Below are positions 33,180 through 40,647 of a stretch of DNA of 64,000 nt, in pieces. The translations under genes were made by a program, and so were the position numbers. Position 1 is the stretch's first letter; every line of letters starts with the position of its first letter. The stretch covers positions 22,851-86,850 of IMG/VR virus record IMGVR_UViG_3300020160_002696, one strand, 5' to 3'. Below the pieces are notes generated by a model. The model was not told the origin of the DNA and did no database searches. It saw only the letters and a program-made list of their open reading frames with translations. Source of the stretch: a virus.

Positions 33180-33762
33180 GGTGATCAACTTTAACAATTT
33201 CTCTTTTCTCCATTAATTGAAGTATTTCATTGATATGAAATGGTCTGAACTCTTTGTGTGCATCAATACCAACATCCATTGATTTACCATAATCTGGAAT
33301 GCTACCATGTGAGTGACCATAAAGATGAATTACACCTTTATGAGAACTTGGCCATACTCTGTGAGAATAGTGAGATAAGTGAAATTTGTTTTTTCCAATG
33401 TAACCTGTATAAGTATCTCTAACACTTACAAACAATTCAAATGGATCAAATGATAATCTTTGTCTTCTTTCTTCATTGAATTCATCAAAAATTTCATCAT
33501 GGTTTCCTTTTATTAAGTGAATAGTTTTACAGATTAAAGATTTTCTGAAATCATACATTTTTTGTGGTGAACCAAAAGAGAAATCACCAAGATGATAAAG
33601 AATATCATCTTCTTTTACATATTTGTTGATAGTATCAATCAAACACTCATTCATTTCCTGAACTGTTTTGAAAGTTCTGTAACCAGACTTCCATTTTGAC
33701 AATTCTGGACCTGCAATTCCTGAGTGATGATAGTGTGTATCAGATGTAAACCAAATGTTCAT
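33172..33762 (-). CDS. calcineurin-like metallophosphoesterase
   Basis: 196 residues with all five metal-binding motifs in order: F-T-S-D-T-H (D8, H10), Y-H-L-G-D-F, I-K-G-N-H-D-E, L-S-H-Y, and Y-G-H-S-H-G. Single-domain phosphoesterases of this kind act on nucleotides, cyclic nucleotides or nucleic-acid ends; specificity is not visible. First gene of the minus-strand accessory cassette, divergent from three tagged genes. Confidence 0.93.
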   Translation of the reverse strand: MNIWFTSDTHYHHSGIAGPELSKWKSGYRTFKTVQEMNECLIDTINKYVKEDDILYHLGDFSFGSPQKMYDFRKSLICKTIHLIKGNHDEIFDEFNEERRQRLSFDPFELFVSVRDTYTGYIGKNKFHLSHYSHRVWPSSHKGVIHLYGHSHGSIPDYGKSMDVGIDAHKEFRPFHINEILQLMEKREIVKVDHHV

Positions 33763-33854
33763 ATATTATTTATTTTTTAATTATACAAAGATAGTAAATT
33801 ATTTTTATAATATCAAAAAATAATATATATGTAATAATAAAATAGAAATAAAAT

Positions 33855-34361
33855 ATGAGATACTTAAAATTATTTGAAGATATAGTTCCTGCACATCAAA
33901 GTGGGTCCGAATATAGAAACAGAAATACTGATGAAACAACAGATGTTACTAAATTAGATAGTATACCACTTAGGTCACCAGTGTATCAAAAAGGTGAAAT
34001 ACTTATCTTTTCAGAGGGTAGAGATGTTGATTATGAATTTGCAGAAAGGTTATTAAAAAGGTTAGGTCTTAAATTGATAGGTGAACCTTATGATAGAGGA
34101 TTTTTAGTTAAATGTGAGCCTGGTAAGGAAGTAGAAAGTGCCAAAATGGCAATTGCAAAATATCCTGATTTTTTTGATAGTTATGAAAGAGAAGATATTA
34201 GAATGCCTTATATATCAGATAAAGTTGATGTTTTAGTTGGAGAAGTTGAAGGTATAGTAGATTTCTTTGAAAGTACTTTACAAAGAAATGTAAATTCTAC
34301 TAAATATAATAAGTATATTGATGATATAATAAATGAACTGGATAAGTTAAAAATAAATTAA
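33855..34361 (+). CDS. tagged hypothetical protein, 168 aa
   Basis: Begins M-R-Y-L-K-L-F-E-D-I-V. Residues 50-100 hold a ferredoxin-like strand-helix-strand pattern (E-F-A-E-R-L-L-K-R-L-G-L-K-L-I, then F-L-V-K-C-E-P-G-K), the rest is charged and helical. First of three consecutive plus-strand tagged genes separated by 2 and 10 nt. The 90-nt leader is AT-only and contains TAATATATATG near 33820. No family recognised. Confidence 0.75.
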   Translation: MRYLKLFEDIVPAHQSGSEYRNRNTDETTDVTKLDSIPLRSPVYQKGEILIFSEGRDVDYEFAERLLKRLGLKLIGEPYDRGFLVKCEPGKEVESAKMAIAKYPDFFDSYEREDIRMPYISDKVDVLVGEVEGIVDFFESTLQRNVNSTKYNKYIDDIINELDKLKIN

Positions 34362-34363
34362 TT

Positions 34364-34684
34364 ATGAAACATATAAAAATATTTGAAGAGTTTAGAGAGA
34401 AAGTTGTAACTTTCACTAATAAAAGAAATCCAAGGTTAGTAATAAAAGTTACTAAAACACCTGATGGTAGAATAACTAATATTGATAATCCAAATGGAAT
34501 AAGATTTTGTTTCTCTGTAGGACAACTATTTAACAGAACTGCTGAGGTTTGGGCAAGTAATAATAACTACTTAATGGATGGACAAGATATGACACCAGAA
34601 GAGAAAATAATGGGAATTAAAGTATCTGATATACCACCAGGACATGAACTAAGAATGTTATATCCTGGAAAGTTTAAAAAGTAA
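34364..34684 (+). CDS. tagged hypothetical protein, 106 aa
   Basis: Starts M-K-H-I-K-I-F-E-E-F-R-E, one of the closest members of the tag family. A beta-rich segment follows (R-L-V-I-K-V-T-K-T-P-D-G-R), then W-A-S-N-N-N-Y-L-M-D-G-Q-D-M-T-P and a basic end. Two nucleotides separate it from the previous gene, so expression is coupled. No family recognised. Confidence 0.75.
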   Translation: MKHIKIFEEFREKVVTFTNKRNPRLVIKVTKTPDGRITNIDNPNGIRFCFSVGQLFNRTAEVWASNNNYLMDGQDMTPEEKIMGIKVSDIPPGHELRMLYPGKFKK

Positions 34685-34694
34685 AAATATAGAA

Positions 34695-35480
34695 ATGAAA
34701 TACTTAAAATTATATGAAGAGTTTGTTAGTAAAGAAACTAAAGTAAACTGGGGAGAAGCTGAACTTGAAATCAAAGAAATGTTTAGAATCTTTAAAGAGT
34801 TAAAAGAAATACCAAATGAATTGACTGTTGATGGTGAGAAATTTAATATAGATAAATCTATCTTTGATGTTGAAGAACCTCAAGAGTTTGAACAACAAGT
34901 TGATGATATAAATGGTAAGCACACAGACTCTTCAAAGATTGGACCAACTGCAGATGAAATTCTATCAATGAAAGAGTTGACGGTTAGTGGTAAAAAGGTA
35001 GATGCAAAACCTTATTACAATTTTATTAAATTTTGTAAGAAGGTATTTTGGAAAGGTCAGAAAGTTCAATTAGATAAAACAACAATTCAAAAGTTAGCAG
35101 ATGATTCACAATCAATAGGTAGAGGTGAATTTTCAAAATTCATAAAAGATTCTAGTGAGTATCAAAGATTATCAAAAGCATATGATAATACTATGACTTT
35201 CTTGAAAGAAAAAGGAGCAGAAGATAAATTTAATACAACTGGTTTATTTAGTAAGTACCCGGATATCAATAAAAAAGACTACAATGACGCAGTTCATTAC
35301 TTTATTTACTATGGCAAATCTTATTTATTCTTTGAAGAACAAATAAAGAAAGGTGGTAAAATGCCAATAACATCAGCAATTGAAATTTCAGGTAAATGGT
35401 ATATTGTTGGTGGTAATAGAAGAATGAGTTTTTATGTATTAAGTGGTATAGACCCAGTGATATGGCTAACTAAGATTTAA
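34695..35480 (+). CDS. tagged protein with ParB-like C-terminal motif, 261 aa
   Basis: Starts M-K-Y-L-K-L-Y-E-E-F-V-S-K-E. Residues 15-215 are charged and helical. The C-terminus, A-I-E-I-S-G-K-W-Y-I-V-G-G-N-R-R-M-S-F-Y and on to G-I-D-P-V-I-W-L, matches the core of ParB/sulfiredoxin-like domains, in which a G-N-R-R loop binds a nucleotide or forms the nuclease site. The usual order (strand, Y-x-[IV]-x-G-x-x-R, helix, G-x-x-x-[VI]-x-[VI]) is preserved, though the domain is short and terminal. A capsid-carried DNA- or nucleotide-acting protein is a reasonable inference. Confidence 0.72.
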   Translation: MKYLKLYEEFVSKETKVNWGEAELEIKEMFRIFKELKEIPNELTVDGEKFNIDKSIFDVEEPQEFEQQVDDINGKHTDSSKIGPTADEILSMKELTVSGKKVDAKPYYNFIKFCKKVFWKGQKVQLDKTTIQKLADDSQSIGRGEFSKFIKDSSEYQRLSKAYDNTMTFLKEKGAEDKFNTTGLFSKYPDINKKDYNDAVHYFIYYGKSYLFFEEQIKKGGKMPITSAIEISGKWYIVGGNRRMSFYVLSGIDPVIWLTKI

Positions 35481-35481
35481 T

Positions 35482-35507
35482 TAAAAAAGAACTTAATTGG
35501 TCTTTTT
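35482..35507. terminator. weak bidirectional terminator
   Basis: AAAAAAGA / TCTTTTTT stem with a 10-nt loop between the convergent ParB-like and endonuclease genes; stem is A/T only apart from one G-C pair plus a possible inner C-G. Confidence 0.5.
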
Positions 35508-36218
35508 TATTTTATGAGCTAAATTATCCCATAGTATTCTATAAATATCATCAATCTTATCATATTTAATTCTAACTAATTCAATATAGTGTTCTTCGCA
35601 ATATTCATTCTTTACTTTATCATTTGATTTAATACGTTCTAAAGTATCAACACCACCAAACCTTTCAATTGGTTCAAAATGTTGTCTACCATCAAACTCT
35701 ATACAAACTCTAAGAGTAGGTAAATAAAAATCAAATATAACATCATCTAATTTATGTTTTTCCTTAAATACAATTTTATATTTTCTTAAAAAATTATGTA
35801 TTTCTGTTTCACCAAACAAATCCATTTTCTTCATTTCATCATTGATAATAGATTCTTCTGTTCTTCTAAATTCTGGTGCCATTCCTTTTAAGTGTGAAGT
35901 TGGTCTTTGTAAATAAACTATACCATCATAAATGATTTTAACATCAATTAAAGCACCTTTATATTCAGTTAATGTATAATCATATTTATTACCCCAAACG
36001 TCTTTAGATTCACTTATAAATTGTTCTGTAGTTCTTGTTGGTGTATTCTTTTCAGGACATTTACCCATTAAATGCTTAGAAACTCTTTGCTCATATTTAA
36101 CATTATTATATTCAATAATAATTTTATCAGATAAAATTATCTTATCTGATAGATTTAAGTATTTGTATTTGTAACCATGTTGGTTATGAGCTCTTTCTAA
36201 AAATTCACTTCTTGTCAT
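35493..36218 (-). CDS. Vsr/DUF559-like PD-(D/E)xK endonuclease with N-terminal DNA-binding repeats
   Basis: 241 residues. The C-terminal nuclease core reads T-E-I-H-N-F-L, D-V-I-F-D-F-Y-L-P-T-L-R-V-C-I-E-F-D-G-R-Q-H-F, and R-I-K-S-N-D-K-V-K-N-E-Y-C, as in Vsr/EDxHD and DUF559 enzymes. The N-terminal half has two repeats of the sort [HKW]-x-x-[KY]-Y-x-Y-x-x-x-x-Y-K (around residues 12-22 and 75-90), the short sequence-specificity repeats often found in phage homing endonucleases. It lies directly upstream of and divergent from uvsX, a common setting for free-standing homing endonucleases. Confidence 0.82.
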   Translation of the reverse strand: MTRSEFLERAHNQHGYKYKYLNLSDKIILSDKIIIEYNNVKYEQRVSKHLMGKCPEKNTPTRTTEQFISESKDVWGNKYDYTLTEYKGALIDVKIIYDGIVYLQRPTSHLKGMAPEFRRTEESIINDEMKKMDLFGETEIHNFLRKYKIVFKEKHKLDDVIFDFYLPTLRVCIEFDGRQHFEPIERFGGVDTLERIKSNDKVKNEYCEEHYIELVRIKYDKIDDIYRILWDNLAHKIKKTN

Positions 36219-36266
36219 TTCCTATATATTCCAATTTATTTATGATTTATATATTAGAAAGTTATA

Positions 36267-36306
36267 CTCCCCTGCAAAACTTTTTTAAAAAATGTTGAAA
36301 GGGGAG
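36267..36306. other. GC-clamped hairpin upstream of uvsX
   Basis: CTCCCC / GGGGAG outer stem with an inner AACTTTTTT / AAAAAATGTT stem carrying one bulge. C4/G4 tracts are very rare in this DNA. It lies between the divergent endonuclease and uvsX starts, just upstream of a TTTATATATA box (36316-36325), so it could be an operator or an RNA element. Confidence 0.55.
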
Positions 36307-36351
36307 AGAAATAACTTTATATATACTTTATAAAAATATTAGAAAATTAAA

Positions 36352-37575
36352 ATGGCTAAACAAGTTAAAGAAGGAAAAAAATTTGAATTCAGTAAAGTAG
36401 GTTCGATTTTGGATAACATAGCAAAATCTGTTCCAATTATTATTGAGAAGGAAGTTAAAGAAAAACAATTTATATCAACTGGTTGTTATTTATTAGATGC
36501 TGCATTATCTGCAAAATTAGTTGGTGGTGGAATCTTAGGTGGTCGTATCTTTGGTTTATTAGGAGAATCTGGAGCAGGTAAATCATTTATTGCTTACTCT
36601 ATTTGTAAGTCAGCTCAGAAATCAGGTGCATCAATTATTTATATTGATACTGAAAACTCAATTGATTTAGAAGGAATCACAAAATTTGGTATTGATAATG
36701 CACCAGATAAATTCAGATTAGTTAGATCTAATAAAGTTGAAGATATTAATATATTCTTAACTCAATTATTAGATGAATTAAAAGATGCTAAAATGGATGG
36801 TTTTGAAATTCCTAAAATTGTTATTGTACTTGATTCAATTGGTATGATGTCTTCTAATAAAGAGAAAGAAGATTTATTAAAAGGAGCAATGAAACAAGAT
36901 ATGACTAGAGCAAAAGGATTAAATGCACTTTTTAGAAGTATTAGTTCTGACTTAGGTTTCTTAGATATTCCAATGGTTTGTTGTAACCACACATACTTAT
37001 CTCAAGATTTATTTCCTAAAGAAATATCTAAAGGTGGTATGGGTCTTGTTTACTCTGCATCAGTATTAGGATTTTTAAGTAAATCAAAATTAAAAACTGG
37101 TGAAGAAGATGATATGGACTTAGGACAATCAGGTATTTCAGTTCTATTTAAAACACAAAAGAATAGATTGGCAAAACCTAAAAAGATTAGATTTGATATT
37201 TCATTTGCACATGGTATGAATCCTTATACTGGATTAGATGCTTTCTGTAGACCTGAATACTTTAATCAAATTGGTATTGCTAAAGGTAAAATGGAAGTTG
37301 ATAAATCAACAGGTGAAATGAAGTTCATACCAGGTGGCATTAGATGGTATGTTGACCACTTAAATAAATCAGTAACAACTAAACAATTATTCACACAAGA
37401 AGTATTCACACAAGAAGTATTGGAAAAAATGGCACCAATAGTTAATGATTATTTCAGATTTAAAAGTATTGATGAAATTGATGAAGTTGAAAAAGAATTT
37501 AATGCAATCATTGAGGAAGAAGATGATACAAACGGATTTACAGATGCAGCAGATGCAGATGATATTTTCGGATAA
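36352..37575 (+). CDS. uvsX: UvsX/RecA-type recombinase
   Basis: 407 residues. Walker A G-E-S-G-A-G-K-S lies at 71-78 after G-R-I-F-G-L-L; I-I-Y-I-D-T-E-N-S follows; Walker B I-V-I-V-L-D-S-I-G-M-M is at about 155-165; and C-C-N-H-T-Y occupies the allosteric Q/N position. The C-terminus is a long acidic tail (E-E-E-D-D-T, ending D-A-D-D-I-F-G), typical of UvsX and RecA. It forms the presynaptic filament for recombination and recombination-primed replication, and here would work with gp46/47 and the helicase at 60437. Leader includes a TATATATA box and the GC hairpin. Confidence 0.95.
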   Translation: MAKQVKEGKKFEFSKVGSILDNIAKSVPIIIEKEVKEKQFISTGCYLLDAALSAKLVGGGILGGRIFGLLGESGAGKSFIAYSICKSAQKSGASIIYIDTENSIDLEGITKFGIDNAPDKFRLVRSNKVEDINIFLTQLLDELKDAKMDGFEIPKIVIVLDSIGMMSSNKEKEDLLKGAMKQDMTRAKGLNALFRSISSDLGFLDIPMVCCNHTYLSQDLFPKEISKGGMGLVYSASVLGFLSKSKLKTGEEDDMDLGQSGISVLFKTQKNRLAKPKKIRFDISFAHGMNPYTGLDAFCRPEYFNQIGIAKGKMEVDKSTGEMKFIPGGIRWYVDHLNKSVTTKQLFTQEVFTQEVLEKMAPIVNDYFRFKSIDEIDEVEKEFNAIIEEEDDTNGFTDAADADDIFG

Positions 37576-37632
37576 AAAAAGAAAACCTCTTTTATAAGTA
37601 GGTTTAAAAACAAAAAATAAAAATTAGAAATT

Positions 37633-37803
37633 ATGAACAAACAAGAAATTTTTGAACAATTAGCAACTTTATGGGCTTCTTTTGAAGAAAACCATGCTAA
37701 AACAACTAAAAAATCTGATGCTGATGCACGTAAAGCATTAGGAGAAATTAAAAAGTTGGTAACTCCTTATAGAGCAGCATCTGTAGCAGAAGCAAAAGCA
37801 TAA
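37633..37803 (+). CDS. Hc1-like histone H1-type nucleoid protein, 56 aa
   Basis: M-N-K-Q-E-I-F-E-Q-L then A-T-L-W-A-S-F-E-E-N, followed by a Lys/Ala-rich segment D-A-R-K-A-L-G-E-I-K-K-L-V-T-P-Y-R-A-A-S-V-A-E-A. This follows the Bacteroidetes histone H1-like Hc1 pattern (G-T-R-A-R-K-A-S-x-E-I-x-K-L-x-K-x-F-R-K-x-S-x-E-E-x-K). These small basic-helical proteins bind DNA nonspecifically. It lies 58 nt after uvsX and probably shares its transcript, with an inverted repeat AAACCT / AGGTTT (about 37585-37608) between them. A host-derived DNA compaction or recombination accessory role is inferred. Confidence 0.68.
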   Translation: MNKQEIFEQLATLWASFEENHAKTTKKSDADARKALGEIKKLVTPYRAASVAEAKA

Positions 37804-37818
37804 TAAGAATCTGTTTTT

Positions 37819-37867
37819 CCATATTTTGTAAAATATGGTGGTGGAAGTTGACAGTACCAGTGTCGAC
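37819..37867 (+). ncRNA. structured RNA region: two tandem hairpins after the Hc1 gene
   Basis: Hairpin 1 is CCATATTTT-GT-AAAATATGG (9-bp stem, 37819-37838). Hairpin 2 is GTTGACA-GTACCAG-TGTCGAC (7 bp with one G-U, 37847-37867). A CTTTATAAAG palindrome (37869-37878) and the terminator follow. The spacing and the GC content of hairpin 2 exceed what a simple terminator needs, so this may be a structured 3' UTR or a small RNA. Confidence 0.45.
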
Positions 37868-37881
37868 CCTTTATAAAGTAA

Positions 37882-37917
37882 AAACCTCTAAGAAATTAGA
37901 GGTTTACTTTTTTTTCA
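37882..37917. terminator. bidirectional intrinsic terminator
   Basis: AAACCTCTAA-GAAA-TTAGAGGTTT, a 10-bp stem with a GNRA tetraloop and a following T tract; it closes both the uvsX-Hc1 unit and the convergent membrane-protein gene. Confidence 0.9.
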
Positions 37918-38423
37918 CCAAATGATAAACTCATTTTGTAATACCACACACACCAATAAAAAATAGTGTATAATGAGCCAATCATTGTACGTATATGAAA
38001 ATAATGTTTAATTAAACCATCAATTACTTGAAATACAATCATTAGTAAAAGCATTATAATCTGAACTTTATCTGACTTCTTTGAGTATAGTAATTTCTTT
38101 ATCTTATTAAGTCTATTACCATTAAAGAACTTATGACTTGTTATTCCTTCTAACTTATCATCCCTATTACAAGAAACACATAAATGAAAATCTTCTCTTT
38201 TTGGATCCTTTACTGCTTTTTTATATATTTCATCTAATTTATCATACTTTTCTTGTGTATCTAAATTTTCAGTTAAGTCAATTTTACAAGAATAACATCT
38301 TATACCTTGTTTAACATCCCAACTTACATTTTTTCTTTTCTTAAAAAGAATGTATAATCTTATACTTATTACTACTATACAAAGTAATGATATTGCAGAA
38401 ACTATTGTTGATAATATATCCAT
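37896..38423 (-). CDS. membrane protein with zinc-ribbon-like cysteines, 175 aa
   Basis: A transmembrane helix lies at residues 4-26. A cytoplasmic-looking loop holds C-Y-S-C (43-46) and C-V-S-C-N (about 82-86), a four-Cys zinc ribbon. Two more hydrophobic helices lie at about 120-138 and 145-165. No family recognised. It is coupled to the upstream zinc-finger protein gene (stop/start overlap), and could localise a phage activity to the inner membrane. Confidence 0.7.
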   Translation of the reverse strand: MDILSTIVSAISLLCIVVISIRLYILFKKRKNVSWDVKQGIRCYSCKIDLTENLDTQEKYDKLDEIYKKAVKDPKREDFHLCVSCNRDDKLEGITSHKFFNGNRLNKIKKLLYSKKSDKVQIIMLLLMIVFQVIDGLIKHYFHIRTMIGSLYTIFYWCVWYYKMSLSFGEKKVNL

Positions 38424-38881
38424 TATCCTAAAATTAAAGATAAGAATTTATCTCTCTTTTCTTGTTTAGAAAGAGATTTAATACACTCTGGTCCTAAACC
38501 ATTTTCAATACTTGATGGAACTGTTAGAACTCTACCACATTTACCACAAGTACCTTCATGCCAAACTTCAACAAAGTCTTGAAGTTTACCTATTTTAAGT
38601 TTATTTAATACATAGTCAAATACTTTAACTGATTGAGCTTCTGATGAAACAGCAGATTTTTTACCATGTCTGTAAACACCTTCAACAGCAGTTCCTAAAT
38701 AAGTATAAGTATCTGGACCAGTTAATACACTAACAAAGAAAAGATTACTATCTTTGTCTTTAGATTTTTTTACTTTAAAAGTAAATCTGTTTTCAGTTTT
38801 GGTATTAACAACTGTAAATGTTGAATTACCTGCAAACATAAATTTTAAAGCATCTGTGTTATTTAATTTGTGTCCTGACAT
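38423..38881 (-). CDS. DUF6011-like zinc-binding protein, 152 aa
   Basis: The C-terminal third contains G-T-C-G-K-C-G-R-V-L-T, then P-S-S-I-E-N-G-L-G-P-E-C, the C-x-x-C plus G-[IL]-G-P-x-C zinc motif of DUF6011, common in phage proteins of unknown function. Residues 20-95 form a beta-rich domain (F-T-V-V-N-T-K-T-E-N-R-F-T-F-K-V) with Y-T-Y-L-G-T-A. It is divergent from the tagged gene at 38932. Confidence 0.78.
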   Translation of the reverse strand: MSGHKLNNTDALKFMFAGNSTFTVVNTKTENRFTFKVKKSKDKDSNLFFVSVLTGPDTYTYLGTAVEGVYRHGKKSAVSSEAQSVKVFDYVLNKLKIGKLQDFVEVWHEGTCGKCGRVLTVPSSIENGLGPECIKSLSKQEKRDKFLSLILG

Positions 38882-38916
38882 ATATCTTATTTGTTTCTAC
38901 AAAAGTACAAAAAAAC

Positions 38917-38927
38917 TTTTATATATA
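38917..38927 (+). promoter_or_regulatory. late-promoter-like TATA box, 4 nt before ATG
   Basis: TTTTATATATA ending 4 nt before the 207-residue tagged gene. Confidence 0.52.
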
Positions 38928-38931
38928 CACT

Positions 38932-39555
38932 ATGAAAATTAAAAAATTTGGTATTTTTTTAGAAAGTTTAGCAAGACCTGATAGTAGTTTAAAAACACTA
39001 AAGAGAACTAAAGAACTTAATGGTTCTGACTTTTTAGAGATATTAAATGAAAATTGTAAAAATTTCTCTTTTGATAATACACAACTTTGGAGGTCAAAAA
39101 CAAAGAAATATAATTTAGAGTTATTTACACCTGCTCCAAGAAATGCAGATCCTCTCGCATTTAAAGATTTCTTTAATGAAATTGAACATAATACAGAAGA
39201 ATATCCAGTTGTTAGAAAAAACTCTTTAATTGGTGGAACTGATAAAGAAATTTGTAAGTTTTTAGTTGGTGGTGATATGTATTTAGTTATACCATTTGAT
39301 GATAGTGAAATAGTATTTTGTCCAATTATGGATATGTGGGCAATGTCAGATGATAGAAAAAACTTAACAGGTAAAAATATGTTGGTTAAAGGTAAACCAA
39401 TAAGTAAAGATGATTTTACAAAAGTTTCTTATACTAAAAACTTTAAATACTTAGATAAAGGTTGGAATGGTAAAGGTTGTGAGTTCTTTATATCAAGTCC
39501 TTGTTTATTAGTTCATGAAAGTAAAATAGATTGGTTAAAGAAAAACTTAAAATAG
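38932..39555 (+). CDS. tagged hypothetical protein, 207 aa
   Basis: Begins M-K-I-K-K-F-G-I-F-L-E-S, with F-L-E-S resembling the F-[IV]-x-E cleavage form of the tag. The remainder is a mixed fold with aromatic patches (W-R-S-K-T-K-K-Y-N-L-E-L-F, D-M-W-A-M-S-D-D). No domain recognised. The next gene, a RuvC-like nuclease, has its own box 16 nt after this stop. Confidence 0.75.
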   Translation: MKIKKFGIFLESLARPDSSLKTLKRTKELNGSDFLEILNENCKNFSFDNTQLWRSKTKKYNLELFTPAPRNADPLAFKDFFNEIEHNTEEYPVVRKNSLIGGTDKEICKFLVGGDMYLVIPFDDSEIVFCPIMDMWAMSDDRKNLTGKNMLVKGKPISKDDFTKVSYTKNFKYLDKGWNGKGCEFFISSPCLLVHESKIDWLKKNLK

Positions 39556-39566
39556 AGAACATGTAG

Positions 39567-39577
39567 TTTACTATATA
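39567..39577 (+). promoter_or_regulatory. late-promoter-like box TTTACTATATA, 5 nt before ATG 39583
   Basis: One mismatch to the consensus. Its 5-nt spacing favours the second of two in-frame ATGs (39583) as the start of the RuvC-like gene. Confidence 0.42.
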
Positions 39578-39582
39578 TGTTT

Positions 39583-40296
39583 ATGAAATATAATATAGTA
39601 ACAATTGACCCCAGTTTAATCTCTACTGCATTAGTAGTATCATCAGGTGATACTTTTAAAATGTATAACTATTGTAGAGAATCAAGTGCCTTTGGTAAAA
39701 AAGGAATCACTAAATGGTTTGGTATGGCTGAACAACACATAACTTATAAATTTATTGAATATAGAAGTTTTAAAGACTATTCAGAAGGTGAGTTAATAAA
39801 ATTAAAAGATTATGATAAAATCAGTGATATGATTATTACTGATATTAAAGAAAATATTGATTCAAATAAACCAACTAAAATTGGTATAGAAGGATATTCA
39901 TTTTCATCTACTGCAGGTGACATAATTGATTTAGTTACATTTTCAACCATTTTAAGAAAGAAACTATTTGATTTAATATCAGAAGACATTACTATACTTT
40001 CTCCTTCAACCTTGAAGCTGGAATCTTGTAAATTGACTTATCCACCAATTAATATTGGTATTAAAAAAGAAAAATGGGTATATAGGAATAATATAGGAAT
40101 ATCAGGTGGTTCATTTACAAAAAGAGAAATATTTTTAACAATTATAGAAAATAATAATTGGTCTGACTACTGGACAAAACATTGCAAATTATCTAAGACT
40201 GATATTTTAGGAATTGCAAAGATACCAAAACCTTATGAAGATGTGAATGATGCATTTTTAATTTATAAATACTTAGAAAAACAAAACCCATCATAA
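39583..40296 (+). CDS. RuvC/RNase H-fold nuclease, probable Holliday junction resolvase
   Basis: 237 residues from ATG 39583. I-V-T-I-D-P-S-L-I-S-T-A-L-V near the N-terminus gives the first catalytic Asp, K-I-G-I-E-G-Y-S-F the Glu on the next strand, and P-Y-E-D-V-N-D-A-F-L-I the C-terminal acidic pair, the D-E-D-D arrangement of RuvC-like enzymes. T4-type phages need a resolvase to debranch recombination intermediates before packaging; this one would replace T4 gp49. The family call is by motif order. Confidence 0.75.
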   Translation: MKYNIVTIDPSLISTALVVSSGDTFKMYNYCRESSAFGKKGITKWFGMAEQHITYKFIEYRSFKDYSEGELIKLKDYDKISDMIITDIKENIDSNKPTKIGIEGYSFSSTAGDIIDLVTFSTILRKKLFDLISEDITILSPSTLKLESCKLTYPPINIGIKKEKWVYRNNIGISGGSFTKREIFLTIIENNNWSDYWTKHCKLSKTDILGIAKIPKPYEDVNDAFLIYKYLEKQNPS

Positions 40297-40306
40297 GATG
40301 GGTTTT
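40283..40306. terminator. bidirectional intrinsic terminator (identical core to 21245-21268)
   Basis: AAAACCCATC-ATAA-GATGGGTTTT between convergent genes, the same 24 nucleotides as the terminator after the 73-residue gene. Confidence 0.9.
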
Positions 40307-40307
40307 G

Positions 40308-40634
40308 TTATATCTTTAATATTAAACTAATTACTTTATCAACCTCTGATATGGAATATATTCCTAAAGTATCAGTAATATTAAACTCTTCTTTTACTAT
40401 AGATAAATTTTTATCAATCAATGATATTGAAATAAAAGGTAGATTTTTTTCTTCTCTTAATCCTTCAAGAAAAAATTTTACATAGTTATGATTATAAGTA
40501 ATACCTATTAATTCACGATTCTTCTGTAATTCATTAACAATTTTATGTAAAATATCTACCTCTTCTTTTTCTAATTGATTTGGATTCCAACTCCCCATTG
40601 TATCAAACATTTCATTAAACTTCCTTAGTTTCAT
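40308..40634 (-). CDS. tagged hypothetical protein, 108 aa
   Basis: Starts M-K-L-R-K-F-N-E-M-F-D-T. A helix (E-E-V-D-I-L-H-K-I-V-N-E-L-Q-K) is followed by strands (L-I-G-I-T-Y-N-H-N-Y-V-K-F-F-L-E) and a C-terminal helix, a compact alpha/beta fold. No family recognised. Terminal gene of a four-gene tagged minus-strand unit with the 725-, 544- and 88-residue proteins. Confidence 0.76.
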   Translation of the reverse strand: MKLRKFNEMFDTMGSWNPNQLEKEEVDILHKIVNELQKNRELIGITYNHNYVKFFLEGLREEKNLPFISISLIDKNLSIVKEEFNITDTLGIYSISEVDKVISLILKI

Positions 40635-40647
40635 TTACTTAGTTGTT

